Shown one piece after another: positions 1 to 9,733 of a stretch of DNA of 64,000 nucleotides. The stretch lies in IMG/VR virus record IMGVR_UViG_3300037805_000644, positions 62,001 to 126,000 of that record; one strand, 5' to 3'. Source of the DNA: a virus. Below the pieces are notes generated by a model, which saw only the letters and a list, made by a program, of their open reading frames with translations, was not told where the DNA came from and did not search any database. Both the position numbers and the translations under genes were made by a program. Positions within the stretch are counted from its first letter, which is position 1. Each line of letters begins with the position of its first letter.

Positions 1-1228
1 CCAGGGCATCCCACTGAGTCACACCCGAGGTGCAATCCAGTTCCCTGATGCGGAGCATCAGGCCAACATCGTTGGCGGCGGGCAGCCGCTCACCTGGCGT
101 GGCGTGGACCACCCATTTCCCCAGGTCTGAGACGACGAGGACATGGTGTGGTCCTGGAAGCTCTGCACGGAAATGATCCGTGGAATACGGGATGGGGGTT
201 GGAGGTGCGTACTGGTACAGGAGCGGGTCGCCTGCATTCTCGCTGAAAGCATAGCCGGGATGCAGGCGAGCACCAAGGGGGTACTCCTCAGCCATCGGCC
301 AGAAATCACCCGTCAGGGCGGCTTTCGGGGGGAGGAAAGCGAACACCTTGTCGCCGGAGCCGGGCACGGGGGCCAGGCGGGCAGCCGCTGGCTTGATCAG
401 GGCAACCGCACGGATGACAGGGTTGGCACCGAAAGTGTAATAATCCGACAGCCGCTTCCCAGAGTCCAGGATCAGCGTATCGCCAGCGATATCCACCACC
501 CTGAAAATCTCGTACTTGGAGTTGCCGTCCTTGGGTGTGCCCGCATTGCGGGTGATCAGGTTGTCCTGACCCAAGGTGCCGTCACCTACCCCACCCCCCA
601 CAATCAGGGGGGTCTGTGTAACCAACTCACCCTCGGAGCCAGAGTCGAGAACATACAGATACAACCCCTCATTGGGGATAGCGGTGATCCCGTAAATGTC
701 TCCCACGGTGATGTAAGTCGGGGCCACGACCGTGTTGAAGGTTGAGTTGAAGGCCACCGTATCGATGGTCAGGGTGTCCTCGGAGGCACCGACGGTCACC
801 GACCATTGGTGATCCATGTTGGATTTGGTGGCCGTGTTGGTGCCTTTGAGTGTCGGGCCGACGAACTCAAAAGAGATGGGGTGGCCCAGCAAGGACGGGC
901 CATTGCGCCCACTCATCAGGGTGTGCTGATCGTAAGGCCGGAAGTTGATCTCCGGCCAACCATCATGCCCAAGCCGGTTGCGCTTGACCTGCACTGCGGG
1001 TGCAGCACCCGAGGCGACACTGCCGCCCGTAGATGCCGATTCCTCCAGAGCCCACTGGCCTGCCCAGGAACCCGCGAAACCTTTAAGGATCTCAGGGGCC
1101 TGGCTGGACTTGCCGGCGGGGACGGTCTGATAACGAGCAAAGGGCTCCTGCCACACCATCCGGTCATCGGAGGTGGCAGCGACCGCTGCATTGGCCTTGG
1201 CCAGCTTGTTCTTGGGGTCGATTGCCAT
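1..1228 (-). CDS. Large virion structural protein, N-terminal 409 residues (runs off the left edge)
   Basis: This is an open frame from ATG at 1228 to the window edge with no in-frame stop over 409 codons, so the gene is cut by the window. GGAGAG lies about 11 nt upstream of the ATG. The N terminus reads MAIDPKNKLAKANAAVAATS and the rest is rich in beta-prone, Gly/Thr/Asp-containing sequence typical of virion proteins. No enzyme motif is visible. It is the last visible member of the right-to-left tail and baseplate series, 57 nt downstream of the 1268-residue protein. That position suggests a peripheral baseplate or fibre component, but this is inference from context only. The family is not recognised. 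Confidence 0.8.
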   Translation of the reverse strand, partial: MAIDPKNKLAKANAAVAATSDDRMVWQEPFARYQTVPAGKSSQAPEILKGFAGSWAGQWALEESASTGGSVASGAAPAVQVKRNRLGHDGWPEINFRPYDQHTLMSGRNGPSLLGHPISFEFVGPTLKGTNTATKSNMDHQWSVTVGASEDTLTIDTVAFNSTFNTVVAPTYITVGDIYGITAIPNEGLYLYVLDSGSEGELVTQTPLIVGGGVGDGTLGQDNLITRNAGTPKDGNSKYEIFRVVDIAGDTLILDSGKRLSDYYTFGANPVIRAVALIKPAAARLAPVPGSGDKVFAFLPPKAALTGDFWPMAEEYPLGARLHPGYAFSENAGDPLLYQYAPPTPIPYSTDHFRAELPGPHHVLVVSDLGKWVVHATPGERLPAANDVGLMLRIRELDCTSGVTQWDAL

Positions 1229-1284
1229 GTCTCAGTTCTCTCCGTGCCTCTTCACCGTCAGCACTATAGCCAGCTCACCGGCCC

Positions 1285-4200
1285 TCACACCTCTGAGAGG
1301 CGAAGGACCTCCATGCGAACCAGCCCGCGCCGACGACCAAGAGAGGTGCCGGGGGTCGCTGCACCGACGAACGTCGCGCCGTCGTGCTCATTTTCCAGGT
1401 TGTACAGGTCGCCGCCCGATGTTCCTCGCATCGTGACCTTGACCAGCACAGGGACCTCATTTGAGGGGGAGTCGCCGCCGTCGTAGTTTCCACCGATGGC
1501 ACCGACATTCTTGAACAAGTTCACTGCCGGTCCGACATTGCACTTGACCTGGCAGTAAACCATACCCGAGGCGTCATCCACCCCGTCAAAGGTCTTGGGG
1601 CCTGCAACCTGGCAGCCGCCACCATCCAGTGCCACATCCTGCTTGGAGGGGCCTGCGCCATCGGCACGCCCAACATCCATCCAGGTCGTCAGACCAGGAA
1701 CCTTGAGGAGCACTGAGACTCTACCGTCTTCTTGGCCACCAGGGCCTGGTGCGGCATAGGTGAGATCTCGAAGCTGCACACCCAGAAGCTTGAGGTAGAC
1801 GAACGGCTGCCCGTCCACACCCACCTCCGGGGAAGCATCCTTGCTGAACGCGGCATCAAAGGTGCGCAGGTATGTCAGCACGTCGTCCACTGCGGGGAAC
1901 GCTGAGTAATCCGGCTGGTTGCCCGTGAAGTCCGTGCCCCCGTCCGTGTTGCCCAGCGGACGGGTGAGCGGATCCCGCAGATCGTCCTGCGGGTACATGA
2001 GCAGACCTGAGGAGGGGAACCGGGCATCTGCCGCATCCGTGACCGGACCATTGATGTCGGGCAAACCCGACACCTGGAGACCCGAGTTCTCACTAAAGGT
2101 CTTGAGGATCAGGGTGTGCATCCCTGTCTGGAGCCAGGAGATGTCCTCCCAGCTTGTGTGGTTGCCAATACGCACAGGAATCTCGACGGGGCCTCCCGCC
2201 CAGGCACCCAGACCGGGACCCTCAAGGGCCGGGCCTGCGAGGGCAGAGCCATATAGTGGCGCCAAGTCAGTACCGCTGATGAAGCTGTTGACCCGGTAAG
2301 TCTCGTCGAGGAACGACTCAGTCGTATCCTTGGAGCTGGCAAACTGCTCAGCGAACCCGACCGAAGGGAAAGCACCCAGGTGGCCGGCTGCGGTGAAGTT
2401 GCCGAACAGGCCGATCTTGTTGACCTCATCCCACCGGGTGGTGTGAAGCAAAATGGTCTCACCGCTGGTCTTGGCCAAGGCCACACCATGTCCATCCACC
2501 GCCGTGTACGGCAGTGCCGATCCCAGAGCCGTCAGGTGCCCTAGAGGGCGGCGGAAGTACGCACGGACCCCCGCGTCCTTGGAGAACGCTGAGTCGCTGC
2601 TATCGCCTTCCAGCTCCCAAGCTGAGATCAGGCCGTAATTCAGAGGATCAACCTCTGCGGGCCCATTGGCTGCGTTGTACTGACCCGAGCCGTTCGAGCC
2701 CAGGTACGTGAACGGAAGCTCAAGGCGATGATGCCGGACGTTGCGGACCTCACCCTCACCCACACCGGGGACACCCAACGGGAGGGTGATGGAGAGGCCC
2801 GAGCCGTTGGAGGGGTGGGCGCCGTACCCGAAAGCCTCCAAGCCCAAGAACATGGGGTTGGGGCTAGAGATCAGAGCCGGCGCCGCACTGCCTCCCGTCA
2901 GGGAGTCCGAGTCCACCCGGTAACTGGCGTCCCAGAACCCATGAGGGGCGTCCGAGGACACCTCCAAGGTGTCAATGAAGAAGTTTCTAGCACCCGTGAA
3001 AATGTTCCTGGGCGTGAAGTACGCCACGCCCGAGATGAACGTGATGTGCTCTGTACCTGCGCCCACCGCATTGGTGACGGACCACTCGAATGCCGTGGTG
3101 AAGGCCGGCAGGGTTGTCGGGTCATTTGGGTCGAGGAGGAAAGACGCCCGGAGCGGGTGGTAGCTGTCAGCACCCATCCCATAGCTCGGTGCGGGCCCCG
3201 CAGGGGCAGCGACGGTTGAACTCGTCTCCTGGTTGACCAGGTTGGCCTGGGCCTCAAAGTCAGTTGTCGAGATCAGGCTGGATCCGTAAATCTCATAACC
3301 ATCCGTGGCGTCCCAGGGCATGACCCCGTCACGCACGAATGCCTCGAAATCCTGCTCGCGCTTGAAATGAACCAGCCAGTAAGACCCGATGTCCTCTTTC
3401 TCGCCCACAGCCGCTGCTGACGGCAGCATGAACATGTGCCGGAAACGGGCAATCTGCCAGGGCCAGAAATCCTCGGTGAAAGGGTTCTGGTAATGACCAG
3501 CAGTGTCCAGGGTCGCGGGTACGGCTGTACCGTCCCGGAACGTGCCCGCAGAGAAAGCTGCTGGAGTGAAATACCGCGCTTTCTCCCGAGTCACCGTCGG
3601 GTCGTTACCCTGAGGGGTCCACTTGAGCCCATCAGTGGTGTAATCCTTGAGATACGGCAGACGGTACTGGAAGAAACCAGGAGCCTCCCCGAGGTTCGTC
3701 AGGATGACGGTATCACCCAAGTCGTTGGCGTTCTGGCCCACCGTTGTCTCCCAGCCCTCGGAGGGGTTGGGGATGTACGCGAACTGGGAGCCGCCGAGGA
3801 TGGGGATGCCGTAAGGCATCGCGGGGAATGCATACGTGCTGTTGGTATCCGCAGCCGGGTCTGTGCCCAAACGGACCTGGCCTGCACCAGGGATCTCACT
3901 GTTGATGTGCCTGGCGCCATCGCCGAGCCCCGTGAAGTCATCGAAAGGCGCCTTGAGGGCGTTGCCGTCGATGCTGTCGATGCCGCGATGGATCTCAGTC
4001 AGGTTGTACTGACCACCTGCCTGGCTGGGGTAGCTGAACGGGTCGTACTTACCATCCGCGTCCAGGCCCGGGGCAAACATGCCACCTGCCTCTCCGTCAC
4101 AGACGTGGGCGCCGCACTGGTCGTTGTGGATGCACTTGTCCCCAAGAACCCCCTGCCCGAGCAAGAGAGCAGCCACGACACGCTCACCTGGATCAACGGC

Positions 4201-5091
4201 CAGGAAATCGGCGGGGGTTGCTGCCACGGCCCGAATGCCCGCAGGCCAATGGATGAGGGCGAGGACACCTCGGTCTGCTGGGAACACTGCCCCAGACACA
4301 ACCACCTCTTGCCGGACAGGGAGACCTGTCCCAGGGCCTGCTACGGCCAAGGCAGCGGGTCGGGTGCCTACCCGCAGAGTTTCGATGACCGGGTCATCTG
4401 CACCGATGCCGTCACGGGTGAACCCGCCGGCGAAGACCTGGCCTCCGCCAGACCCCGCGAGGGTGGAACCCGTGTTGAACAGCCAGTCGGTATCCGGGTC
4501 GAGCCCGGGATGGGCGATGAACCATGCGGTGGCGTCTGGGGCCGTGACCTCATCCCACTCGGGGTCCCGATTGTCGAGGGTGGGTGAGGGCGCTTCCCAG
4601 TAATAGGGGAACATGTCCGCACCGGCCGTCGTCGTGCTACCGATCAGGCTTCGGGTCTCTAGCTCACCATCACCCAGCTTAGCCCAACCCCAGTCGGGGA
4701 TGGCCGTGAAGTGGGTCCATGCCTGCCACTCACCAAGGAGCGGTGGGCGTGGCGGGACTCGGCCTGTCAGCTCATCGATAGCCGCCTCCACATTGGTGGC
4801 GTACAGCGGGAGCGTGGGGTGGCCGTCGAGCGAGATAGCACTCGCCTCGTGGGCATTGTTCGGGGCGTCCGTGTGGCTGAACAGGCTACCGCCTGTTGCT
4901 TCGATCATAGCACGGATGTAATCCGGCAGATCCCGAGCAGGGAGGCCGGGGCCAGTCCACCCAGCGGTGCCCACCAGCTCCCCAGGGCCAACCATTCCGG
5001 TGCCGCTCAGTACGACCTTATTTGTCCAGGAGGCCGGGGCTTTCTTACCAGGTCCGGTCCTGAGATCAGCCGGGTTCTTGCTTACAGGCAT
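1285..5091 (-). CDS. Large baseplate/fibre-type virion protein (1268 aa), function unknown
   Basis: The ATG at 5091 is preceded by GGGAG at about 8 nt and lies inside the end of the upstream 1310-residue gene, overlapping it by 10 nt out of frame, which suggests translational coupling. The protein is long, soluble and beta-rich, with no transmembrane segment or recognised catalytic motif. Two cysteine-containing patches stand out in an otherwise Cys-poor protein. One is C320-x5-C326-x4-C331 (CIHNDQCGAHVC), and the other is near the C terminus (GGGCQVAG and MVYCQVKC). The first resembles the small disulfide-type C-N-C-C repeats of some secreted bacterial proteins. Placement after the J, gpI and tailspike genes suggests a peripheral baseplate or appendage role, which is inference. 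Confidence 0.8.
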   Translation of the reverse strand: MPVSKNPADLRTGPGKKAPASWTNKVVLSGTGMVGPGELVGTAGWTGPGLPARDLPDYIRAMIEATGGSLFSHTDAPNNAHEASAISLDGHPTLPLYATNVEAAIDELTGRVPPRPPLLGEWQAWTHFTAIPDWGWAKLGDGELETRSLIGSTTTAGADMFPYYWEAPSPTLDNRDPEWDEVTAPDATAWFIAHPGLDPDTDWLFNTGSTLAGSGGGQVFAGGFTRDGIGADDPVIETLRVGTRPAALAVAGPGTGLPVRQEVVVSGAVFPADRGVLALIHWPAGIRAVAATPADFLAVDPGERVVAALLLGQGVLGDKCIHNDQCGAHVCDGEAGGMFAPGLDADGKYDPFSYPSQAGGQYNLTEIHRGIDSIDGNALKAPFDDFTGLGDGARHINSEIPGAGQVRLGTDPAADTNSTYAFPAMPYGIPILGGSQFAYIPNPSEGWETTVGQNANDLGDTVILTNLGEAPGFFQYRLPYLKDYTTDGLKWTPQGNDPTVTREKARYFTPAAFSAGTFRDGTAVPATLDTAGHYQNPFTEDFWPWQIARFRHMFMLPSAAAVGEKEDIGSYWLVHFKREQDFEAFVRDGVMPWDATDGYEIYGSSLISTTDFEAQANLVNQETSSTVAAPAGPAPSYGMGADSYHPLRASFLLDPNDPTTLPAFTTAFEWSVTNAVGAGTEHITFISGVAYFTPRNIFTGARNFFIDTLEVSSDAPHGFWDASYRVDSDSLTGGSAAPALISSPNPMFLGLEAFGYGAHPSNGSGLSITLPLGVPGVGEGEVRNVRHHRLELPFTYLGSNGSGQYNAANGPAEVDPLNYGLISAWELEGDSSDSAFSKDAGVRAYFRRPLGHLTALGSALPYTAVDGHGVALAKTSGETILLHTTRWDEVNKIGLFGNFTAAGHLGAFPSVGFAEQFASSKDTTESFLDETYRVNSFISGTDLAPLYGSALAGPALEGPGLGAWAGGPVEIPVRIGNHTSWEDISWLQTGMHTLILKTFSENSGLQVSGLPDINGPVTDAADARFPSSGLLMYPQDDLRDPLTRPLGNTDGGTDFTGNQPDYSAFPAVDDVLTYLRTFDAAFSKDASPEVGVDGQPFVYLKLLGVQLRDLTYAAPGPGGQEDGRVSVLLKVPGLTTWMDVGRADGAGPSKQDVALDGGGCQVAGPKTFDGVDDASGMVYCQVKCNVGPAVNLFKNVGAIGGNYDGGDSPSNEVPVLVKVTMRGTSGGDLYNLENEHDGATFVGAATPGTSLGRRRGLVRMEVLRLSEV

Positions 5092-8000
5092 GTGCGGTCT
5101 CCCACCGTGAGCAGCAGGTTCCTCGTGCGGTACACAGCCGCCAGAGTGCGGTTGGCCCCCGTATCATCGAGGAAACGGACGTTGTTCTCATCATCCAGCT
5201 CAGCGAACCGAGTCAAGACCACGAGCACCAACTCCGACTTACGGAACAGAATGCCCCCGGCGACACCGGTCACATCCTCAACGGCCCGCACCAACATGGG
5301 TGCCATGACCTTGTGCCGGGTCGCCCCATGGAGCGGCTGGCTGAGGATGGTGGGCCGGTATGAGGACACATCGGCGTAAGGGTAAAAAGCTCGGAACTCA
5401 GCGTCCTTACGTGGCTTCTCGTCATTACCAGCCCCGCCGAAGCTGAGGATGTTCTGGACATCCCCCTGGACGAAGGGGTGGAGGGCAAGGAGGCCCGTGC
5501 TGGCGTTGAAGTCGTCAATGGCAACCATCGCCGAAGCGGCAAAGTACCACTCACGGACGGTGCCCGCTTGCTGGTTGATGTTGCCGGGATCAAGCGGAGT
5601 CCCATCATTGATGGGGATCTGGTCGAGCGGGACCGCATAAGGGAAGCCGTTGTGGCTCGCACCCACACCCACCTGCCCAGTCCATACATTTGGGCTCATG
5701 AGAAGGGGCTCGACCTGGAGCGTCGTCGGAAGGACGCCGTCCCCAGTGTTGCCGATGTCGCCTTCCTTGACGCCTGCCGTCTGGGGGGCGTTGGTGCGGA
5801 AATAAACGCCCACCTGGTAACCACCACCACTGACGCCGTAGTTGGGGACCGGGTCCTGAGCGAAATACTGGATGTCACACAGAGTCTGCCCGTTGCCGGA
5901 GAGCCCACTGTCCAAAACCACCAGCCGGCTGGAGCTGCCGAATTCCGTCAGGGTGTCGTCCACTGCCTGGGCTGCGGGAACCACCGCATCCACTACAGCC
6001 GTCTGGTTGGCCATCGGCCCCGCAGAGGTGCCGAAGACACGACGAGGGAACCGAAGGTTGAGGCGGTCCATGCTGACAAGCTGCTCGCCGGTGACTCCGC
6101 CGATGGGTGTCCCTGCCGCAGGGACACCATGAGCCACCGTGTCGTTGGCCACATATTCGACCTGGGTCTCGCGGTAACCGTTGCGGAACCGAGGGGCCAG
6201 AAGGCTCTCAAAGTCCGCCGGGCGCTGGCTCGTGGTTGTCTCGATGATGGGCCCTGGCCCCTGACCTGTGCCGTCGTAGACCACGGCTGATGGGGTCACC
6301 TCATGATCCGGGGTGTCTGTCAGACCAACCCCGATGGGGTACGTGATCTCCACCTCCACGAACACTCGCCGCTGAGAACCGAAATGCTCAGCCAGTGAGG
6401 GGACCTGGGCCAGGGTCGTGATGGAGGCTGTGAGATCGTTGGGCTCCGCCGTGAGGGAGTCCGCCACAATGAGCGTCAAGGTGCCTGCCGCTACGCCACC
6501 CACACCGATGGTGTACGTGCCGTTGTTGGCCGGGTTGGTGGCGGAGGCGATGACAAGCTGCATCCCATCGACGAAACCGTCCGCGATGAAGTTACCTGCA
6601 TCGTTTCGGGTGATGGTGTCGGGGTTGGTATCCGCAAACGTGAAGTCTGTCCCTGCGGGGAGGGACAACACCAAATCGCTACCGACCATGACCTGATCGG
6701 GGTTACCTGAGTCACCACCGTTGACCGCTTGCCCGTTACCGTCGAGGGTGATCTCCACCTTCTGGGTGCCGAGGCCCAAGATGGTCTTGGCCTGAACATC
6801 CTGAATGACCGCTGTCGTGTAGTGGCCGTCATCGTGCCACATCCCGAGGATGTCGGTGATGACGGTGCCTGGCGGAGCGAAATCAGTGAAGTTCGAGGCT
6901 GGGAGACCCGCCGCCGAAGGGCCGTCTCCGTCAAGTCCCTGCCAGATCCCACCAAGGGTGGAGGCATCAAACTCTTCCAGATCGAGAACCAGGACATCAT
7001 CCTCATACCAGGCATCCGTATCTACGGGGGTGCCAGGGATGTCCTCATGCTTAGTGGTGTACTTGCCCAGGTTCTCCAGGCCAGGTGCCACCGGGCCGCC
7101 CTGGGTGATGCCGTCCGGTCGGTCACCGGGGTAAAAGGCCACCACCATACGCTCCACGACCGGCTGGTCACCAAAACGGCGAGCAACGTGATCGAAGTTG
7201 CGGACAAAGGTGCCTCGGTCCGTATCACCAGAGAAGGGGGCGTTGCCGCCCTGGGCCAGCGAGCGGCCGATCTCGTTGCACACCAGGAAACGGGTGCTCA
7301 CATCACCGGAATCACCACCAAGGGTCTGCTTGTCTGCGGCATCCACCGACCAGCTCCGCAGGGAGCCGTCAAACAGGCTTTGCATCTGGTACTGGAGTTC
7401 AGCAGCCAGATCCATGCCTGGGAATACCACATGGCGACGGAGGTCCAGCAGGTTCTCCTGAGTGATGACATCGCAGAAATGACCGTCGGGTCGATCCGAC
7501 TCACCAGCAGCAATGACACCGAGCGGGCCGTTGTACCCGGCATGATCGTAGGTGGGTGCGCCGTTGGCGTTGTTGACCGGGTCGAAACCTTTGAACCCCG
7601 CCAGAGAGTCCGAGACGTTGTTGTGCCGGTGGACGAAACACACCGGGATGGCGTAAACGAAACCGTCTACCGCGCCCAGGGCCTGAGCGGCGGCCTCGGA
7701 GCCGTCACCCGCAATCCAGAGACCATCGTCCACGATCTCGAATACCGAAGCATCCGAGTCGAGCCAGGTCGCCACACCGTCCGCCTTGACAAAGGGGTAA
7801 GACAGGGTGTCGCCGTTGGCGTTACCCGCATAGACCCCCATATCCCGGTTACCTTGGCCAAAGATGGAGGCGTCGTTGGGACCACCGCCAGACCGAAGAC
7901 TGCTGAACCCATCAGGGTGCTTCTTGTAGCCGACCTGCTCAGTCACATCCGTTGCACGGATGCGGTACTGGAGCTGGATACGTTGGCTACTCTCGGCGTC

Positions 8001-9014
8001 GATGATCGGGTCAACAAGCTCATCATCCAACCACACGAGGCTGGGGCTCAACACGTTGCCGTGGCGGAAAAGCTTGTCTTGCTCGGAGGGCTTGTTGGGG
8101 CGGTCGGAACCCCCCACCAAGTTCGGGCCAGAGGCGAGCATGGCGCCAATGGTGGCCACCGTAACACTCAACGTGATGTAGTTGCCCGTCAGTGGCGGCC
8201 CAAGAGGGTCCCCGTCACCAACATCAACCGACTTGATGGTCACGATGTCCACAGCAGAGGTGGCAGACACCACCGCTGCGAAGCTGTTGGCAATGGCGTT
8301 GAGCGCGATGGCGATGTTTGAGGCCGTGGTGGCCTCGTTGGCGCCGATCTGGAACTCGTCTACTGCGGGGGCTCCTGCAACTGCCGTCAGAGGTGTGCCG
8401 TTGATGTCGATGGTGTCACCGACATTGAGGTCAGCGTTGGACACGATCTGCACGAACCCACTGGCTCGGGGGCTCGGGGCCACAAGGGCCTTCCAGACCT
8501 CCAAGAACACGAAATCAGTACGCTTCACCGTGGTGTTGGTGCCGTCGTAGATCGTGGCGTCCGAGAGACCGACAAGGTTGTAGCCCTTGGTCCCCGTATT
8601 CGTGTACTCAACCACTACGGGCCTGCCCGCCACATGGGCAACCAGCCGGGGAAGAACGAGACTGCTGACGAGGGTGTCATCTGCATGAACGAGGTCACCC
8701 CCGTTGTCGTCAGTGACCCCGCCAGGGGCGGTTCCCAAGGAGTAATCGCAGTACCCGTCAAGGTGCGTACGCCCTCGGACCCAGCCGGAGGGGGCCTGCT
8801 GCTGACGCAACAGGTAACTCTCCATGAACTGGGCATCTGAGTGCAGATTCAGCTCAGCGTCCAGCACCGGCTTCCCTGACTCAGACACGATCCCCGTGAA
8901 AGCCCGATCTCCCGTCTTGGCGTGCCGAGACACGGTGTTGGGAACCTGGAGATCAGCCGGCGTGGGGGCCACCTGGAGTCCAGGGAAGTGCTTGTTGTGA
9001 TCCTTCAAAGCCAT
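5082..9014 (-). CDS. Large baseplate-type virion protein (1310 aa) with an inserted beta module
   Basis: The ATG at 9014 has AAGGAC about 9 nt upstream, and this SD overlaps the stop codon of the preceding 230-codon frame. Residues 34-60 contain GDRAFTGIVSESGKPVLDAE, which resembles the 'x-QGRVxLDADxNE' type opening of some phage and contractile-system baseplate-associated proteins. This is a family-level impression, not a search result. The segment TDFVFLEVWKALV (about 166-178) is separated from NKPSEQDKLFRHGNV (about 308) by a 120-residue Ala/Val/Thr-rich module containing DTIDINGTPLTAV and ATTASNIAIALNAI. That module looks like an insertion into a loop. No enzymatic motif is seen. Ten bases overlap the next gene downstream. 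Confidence 0.82.
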   Translation of the reverse strand: MALKDHNKHFPGLQVAPTPADLQVPNTVSRHAKTGDRAFTGIVSESGKPVLDAELNLHSDAQFMESYLLRQQQAPSGWVRGRTHLDGYCDYSLGTAPGGVTDDNGGDLVHADDTLVSSLVLPRLVAHVAGRPVVVEYTNTGTKGYNLVGLSDATIYDGTNTTVKRTDFVFLEVWKALVAPSPRASGFVQIVSNADLNVGDTIDINGTPLTAVAGAPAVDEFQIGANEATTASNIAIALNAIANSFAAVVSATSAVDIVTIKSVDVGDGDPLGPPLTGNYITLSVTVATIGAMLASGPNLVGGSDRPNKPSEQDKLFRHGNVLSPSLVWLDDELVDPIIDAESSQRIQLQYRIRATDVTEQVGYKKHPDGFSSLRSGGGPNDASIFGQGNRDMGVYAGNANGDTLSYPFVKADGVATWLDSDASVFEIVDDGLWIAGDGSEAAAQALGAVDGFVYAIPVCFVHRHNNVSDSLAGFKGFDPVNNANGAPTYDHAGYNGPLGVIAAGESDRPDGHFCDVITQENLLDLRRHVVFPGMDLAAELQYQMQSLFDGSLRSWSVDAADKQTLGGDSGDVSTRFLVCNEIGRSLAQGGNAPFSGDTDRGTFVRNFDHVARRFGDQPVVERMVVAFYPGDRPDGITQGGPVAPGLENLGKYTTKHEDIPGTPVDTDAWYEDDVLVLDLEEFDASTLGGIWQGLDGDGPSAAGLPASNFTDFAPPGTVITDILGMWHDDGHYTTAVIQDVQAKTILGLGTQKVEITLDGNGQAVNGGDSGNPDQVMVGSDLVLSLPAGTDFTFADTNPDTITRNDAGNFIADGFVDGMQLVIASATNPANNGTYTIGVGGVAAGTLTLIVADSLTAEPNDLTASITTLAQVPSLAEHFGSQRRVFVEVEITYPIGVGLTDTPDHEVTPSAVVYDGTGQGPGPIIETTTSQRPADFESLLAPRFRNGYRETQVEYVANDTVAHGVPAAGTPIGGVTGEQLVSMDRLNLRFPRRVFGTSAGPMANQTAVVDAVVPAAQAVDDTLTEFGSSSRLVVLDSGLSGNGQTLCDIQYFAQDPVPNYGVSGGGYQVGVYFRTNAPQTAGVKEGDIGNTGDGVLPTTLQVEPLLMSPNVWTGQVGVGASHNGFPYAVPLDQIPINDGTPLDPGNINQQAGTVREWYFAASAMVAIDDFNASTGLLALHPFVQGDVQNILSFGGAGNDEKPRKDAEFRAFYPYADVSSYRPTILSQPLHGATRHKVMAPMLVRAVEDVTGVAGGILFRKSELVLVVLTRFAELDDENNVRFLDDTGANRTLAAVYRTRNLLLTVGDRTCL

Positions 9015-9025
9015 CCGTCAAGTCC

Positions 9026-9682
9026 TTAGAACGTGAGCCGCCAGGTGATAGAGAGCACCGCCGTGGCAGGCTTGGTCACGACGGAGAACGTCAGGTAGTT
9101 GACCATGAGGTCGAAGCCACTCACATCAATGGACGAATCGTAGTTGGTCGGTCCATTGTTGATCGGGTTCGTAACCGTCGGGTTCAGTGACGCCGTGCTC
9201 ATCAGCCCCATCTCATTGAGGGGGCCAACCGCTTCGGACTCTCCGTAAGTGGTTGTGAAGTCCACGATGTTGGTGGGGTACGAGACTGCCACCCCAGATC
9301 CGTTTCGGAACGTGGTCGAGGCAAACGTCTTGCGTGCGATCTCATTGTTCAGCTTGCGCTGACCAGCCTGAGGGGCATCGGGGGATAGCAAGTTGCCTGT
9401 CGCCCCCGTGCCCACTGCCAGCATTGTCACGCCGTTGCTCTGGATGGCACTGGGGTCGAGGGAGTTACGGAACAGCCGTGCCGCCAAGATCCCTGCATCA
9501 TAGGTGATGATGTTGTCCAATTCCTCATGATGCAGGATCTCGCCCGTCTGGGCGTCCCGCATGTCGATGATGAACCGGCCCTTGGCCTTCCCCACAAGCC
9601 CGACAGCATCGGAGTGGTTGAGCCCGAGCCCAAGTTTCACTGCCGAGCGGGTCCTGTTGAGCTTTTCCTGGTGGATGGACAT
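9026..9682 (-). CDS. Small virion/tail-fibre-type protein (218 aa)
   Basis: The chosen ATG at 9682 (MSIHQEKLNRTRS) has GCGAGG 7 nt upstream. An upstream in-frame ATG at 9718 would add 12 basic residues (MGRQKKKLRGSY), but its GAGAGG is only 2-3 nt away, so it is less likely. The core holds NIITYDAGILAARLF followed by a segment containing MLAVGTGATG and then NNEIARKTF. That arrangement (helix, then 'aVGTGt', then 'L..E..R') recurs in small phage fibre or appendage proteins with a beta-sandwich C terminus. It lies between two giant structural genes and abuts the next one at 9014, so it is very probably a virion component. The exact role is not determinable. Confidence 0.82.
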   Translation of the reverse strand: MSIHQEKLNRTRSAVKLGLGLNHSDAVGLVGKAKGRFIIDMRDAQTGEILHHEELDNIITYDAGILAARLFRNSLDPSAIQSNGVTMLAVGTGATGNLLSPDAPQAGQRKLNNEIARKTFASTTFRNGSGVAVSYPTNIVDFTTTYGESEAVGPLNEMGLMSTASLNPTVTNPINNGPTNYDSSIDVSGFDLMVNYLTFSVVTKPATAVLSITWRLTF

Positions 9683-9733
9683 GTACGAGCCTCGCAGTTT
9701 CTTCTTCTGGCGGCCCATAGCCTCTCTACCGGA

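Noticed and set aside
6729-8321. A 530-codon open frame on the plus strand opposite the 1310-residue gene
   Set aside because: Its translation is low-complexity with frequent Arg, His and Val, has no ribosome site, and lies entirely antisense to a long, coherent structural gene. Long antisense frames are expected at this GC content.
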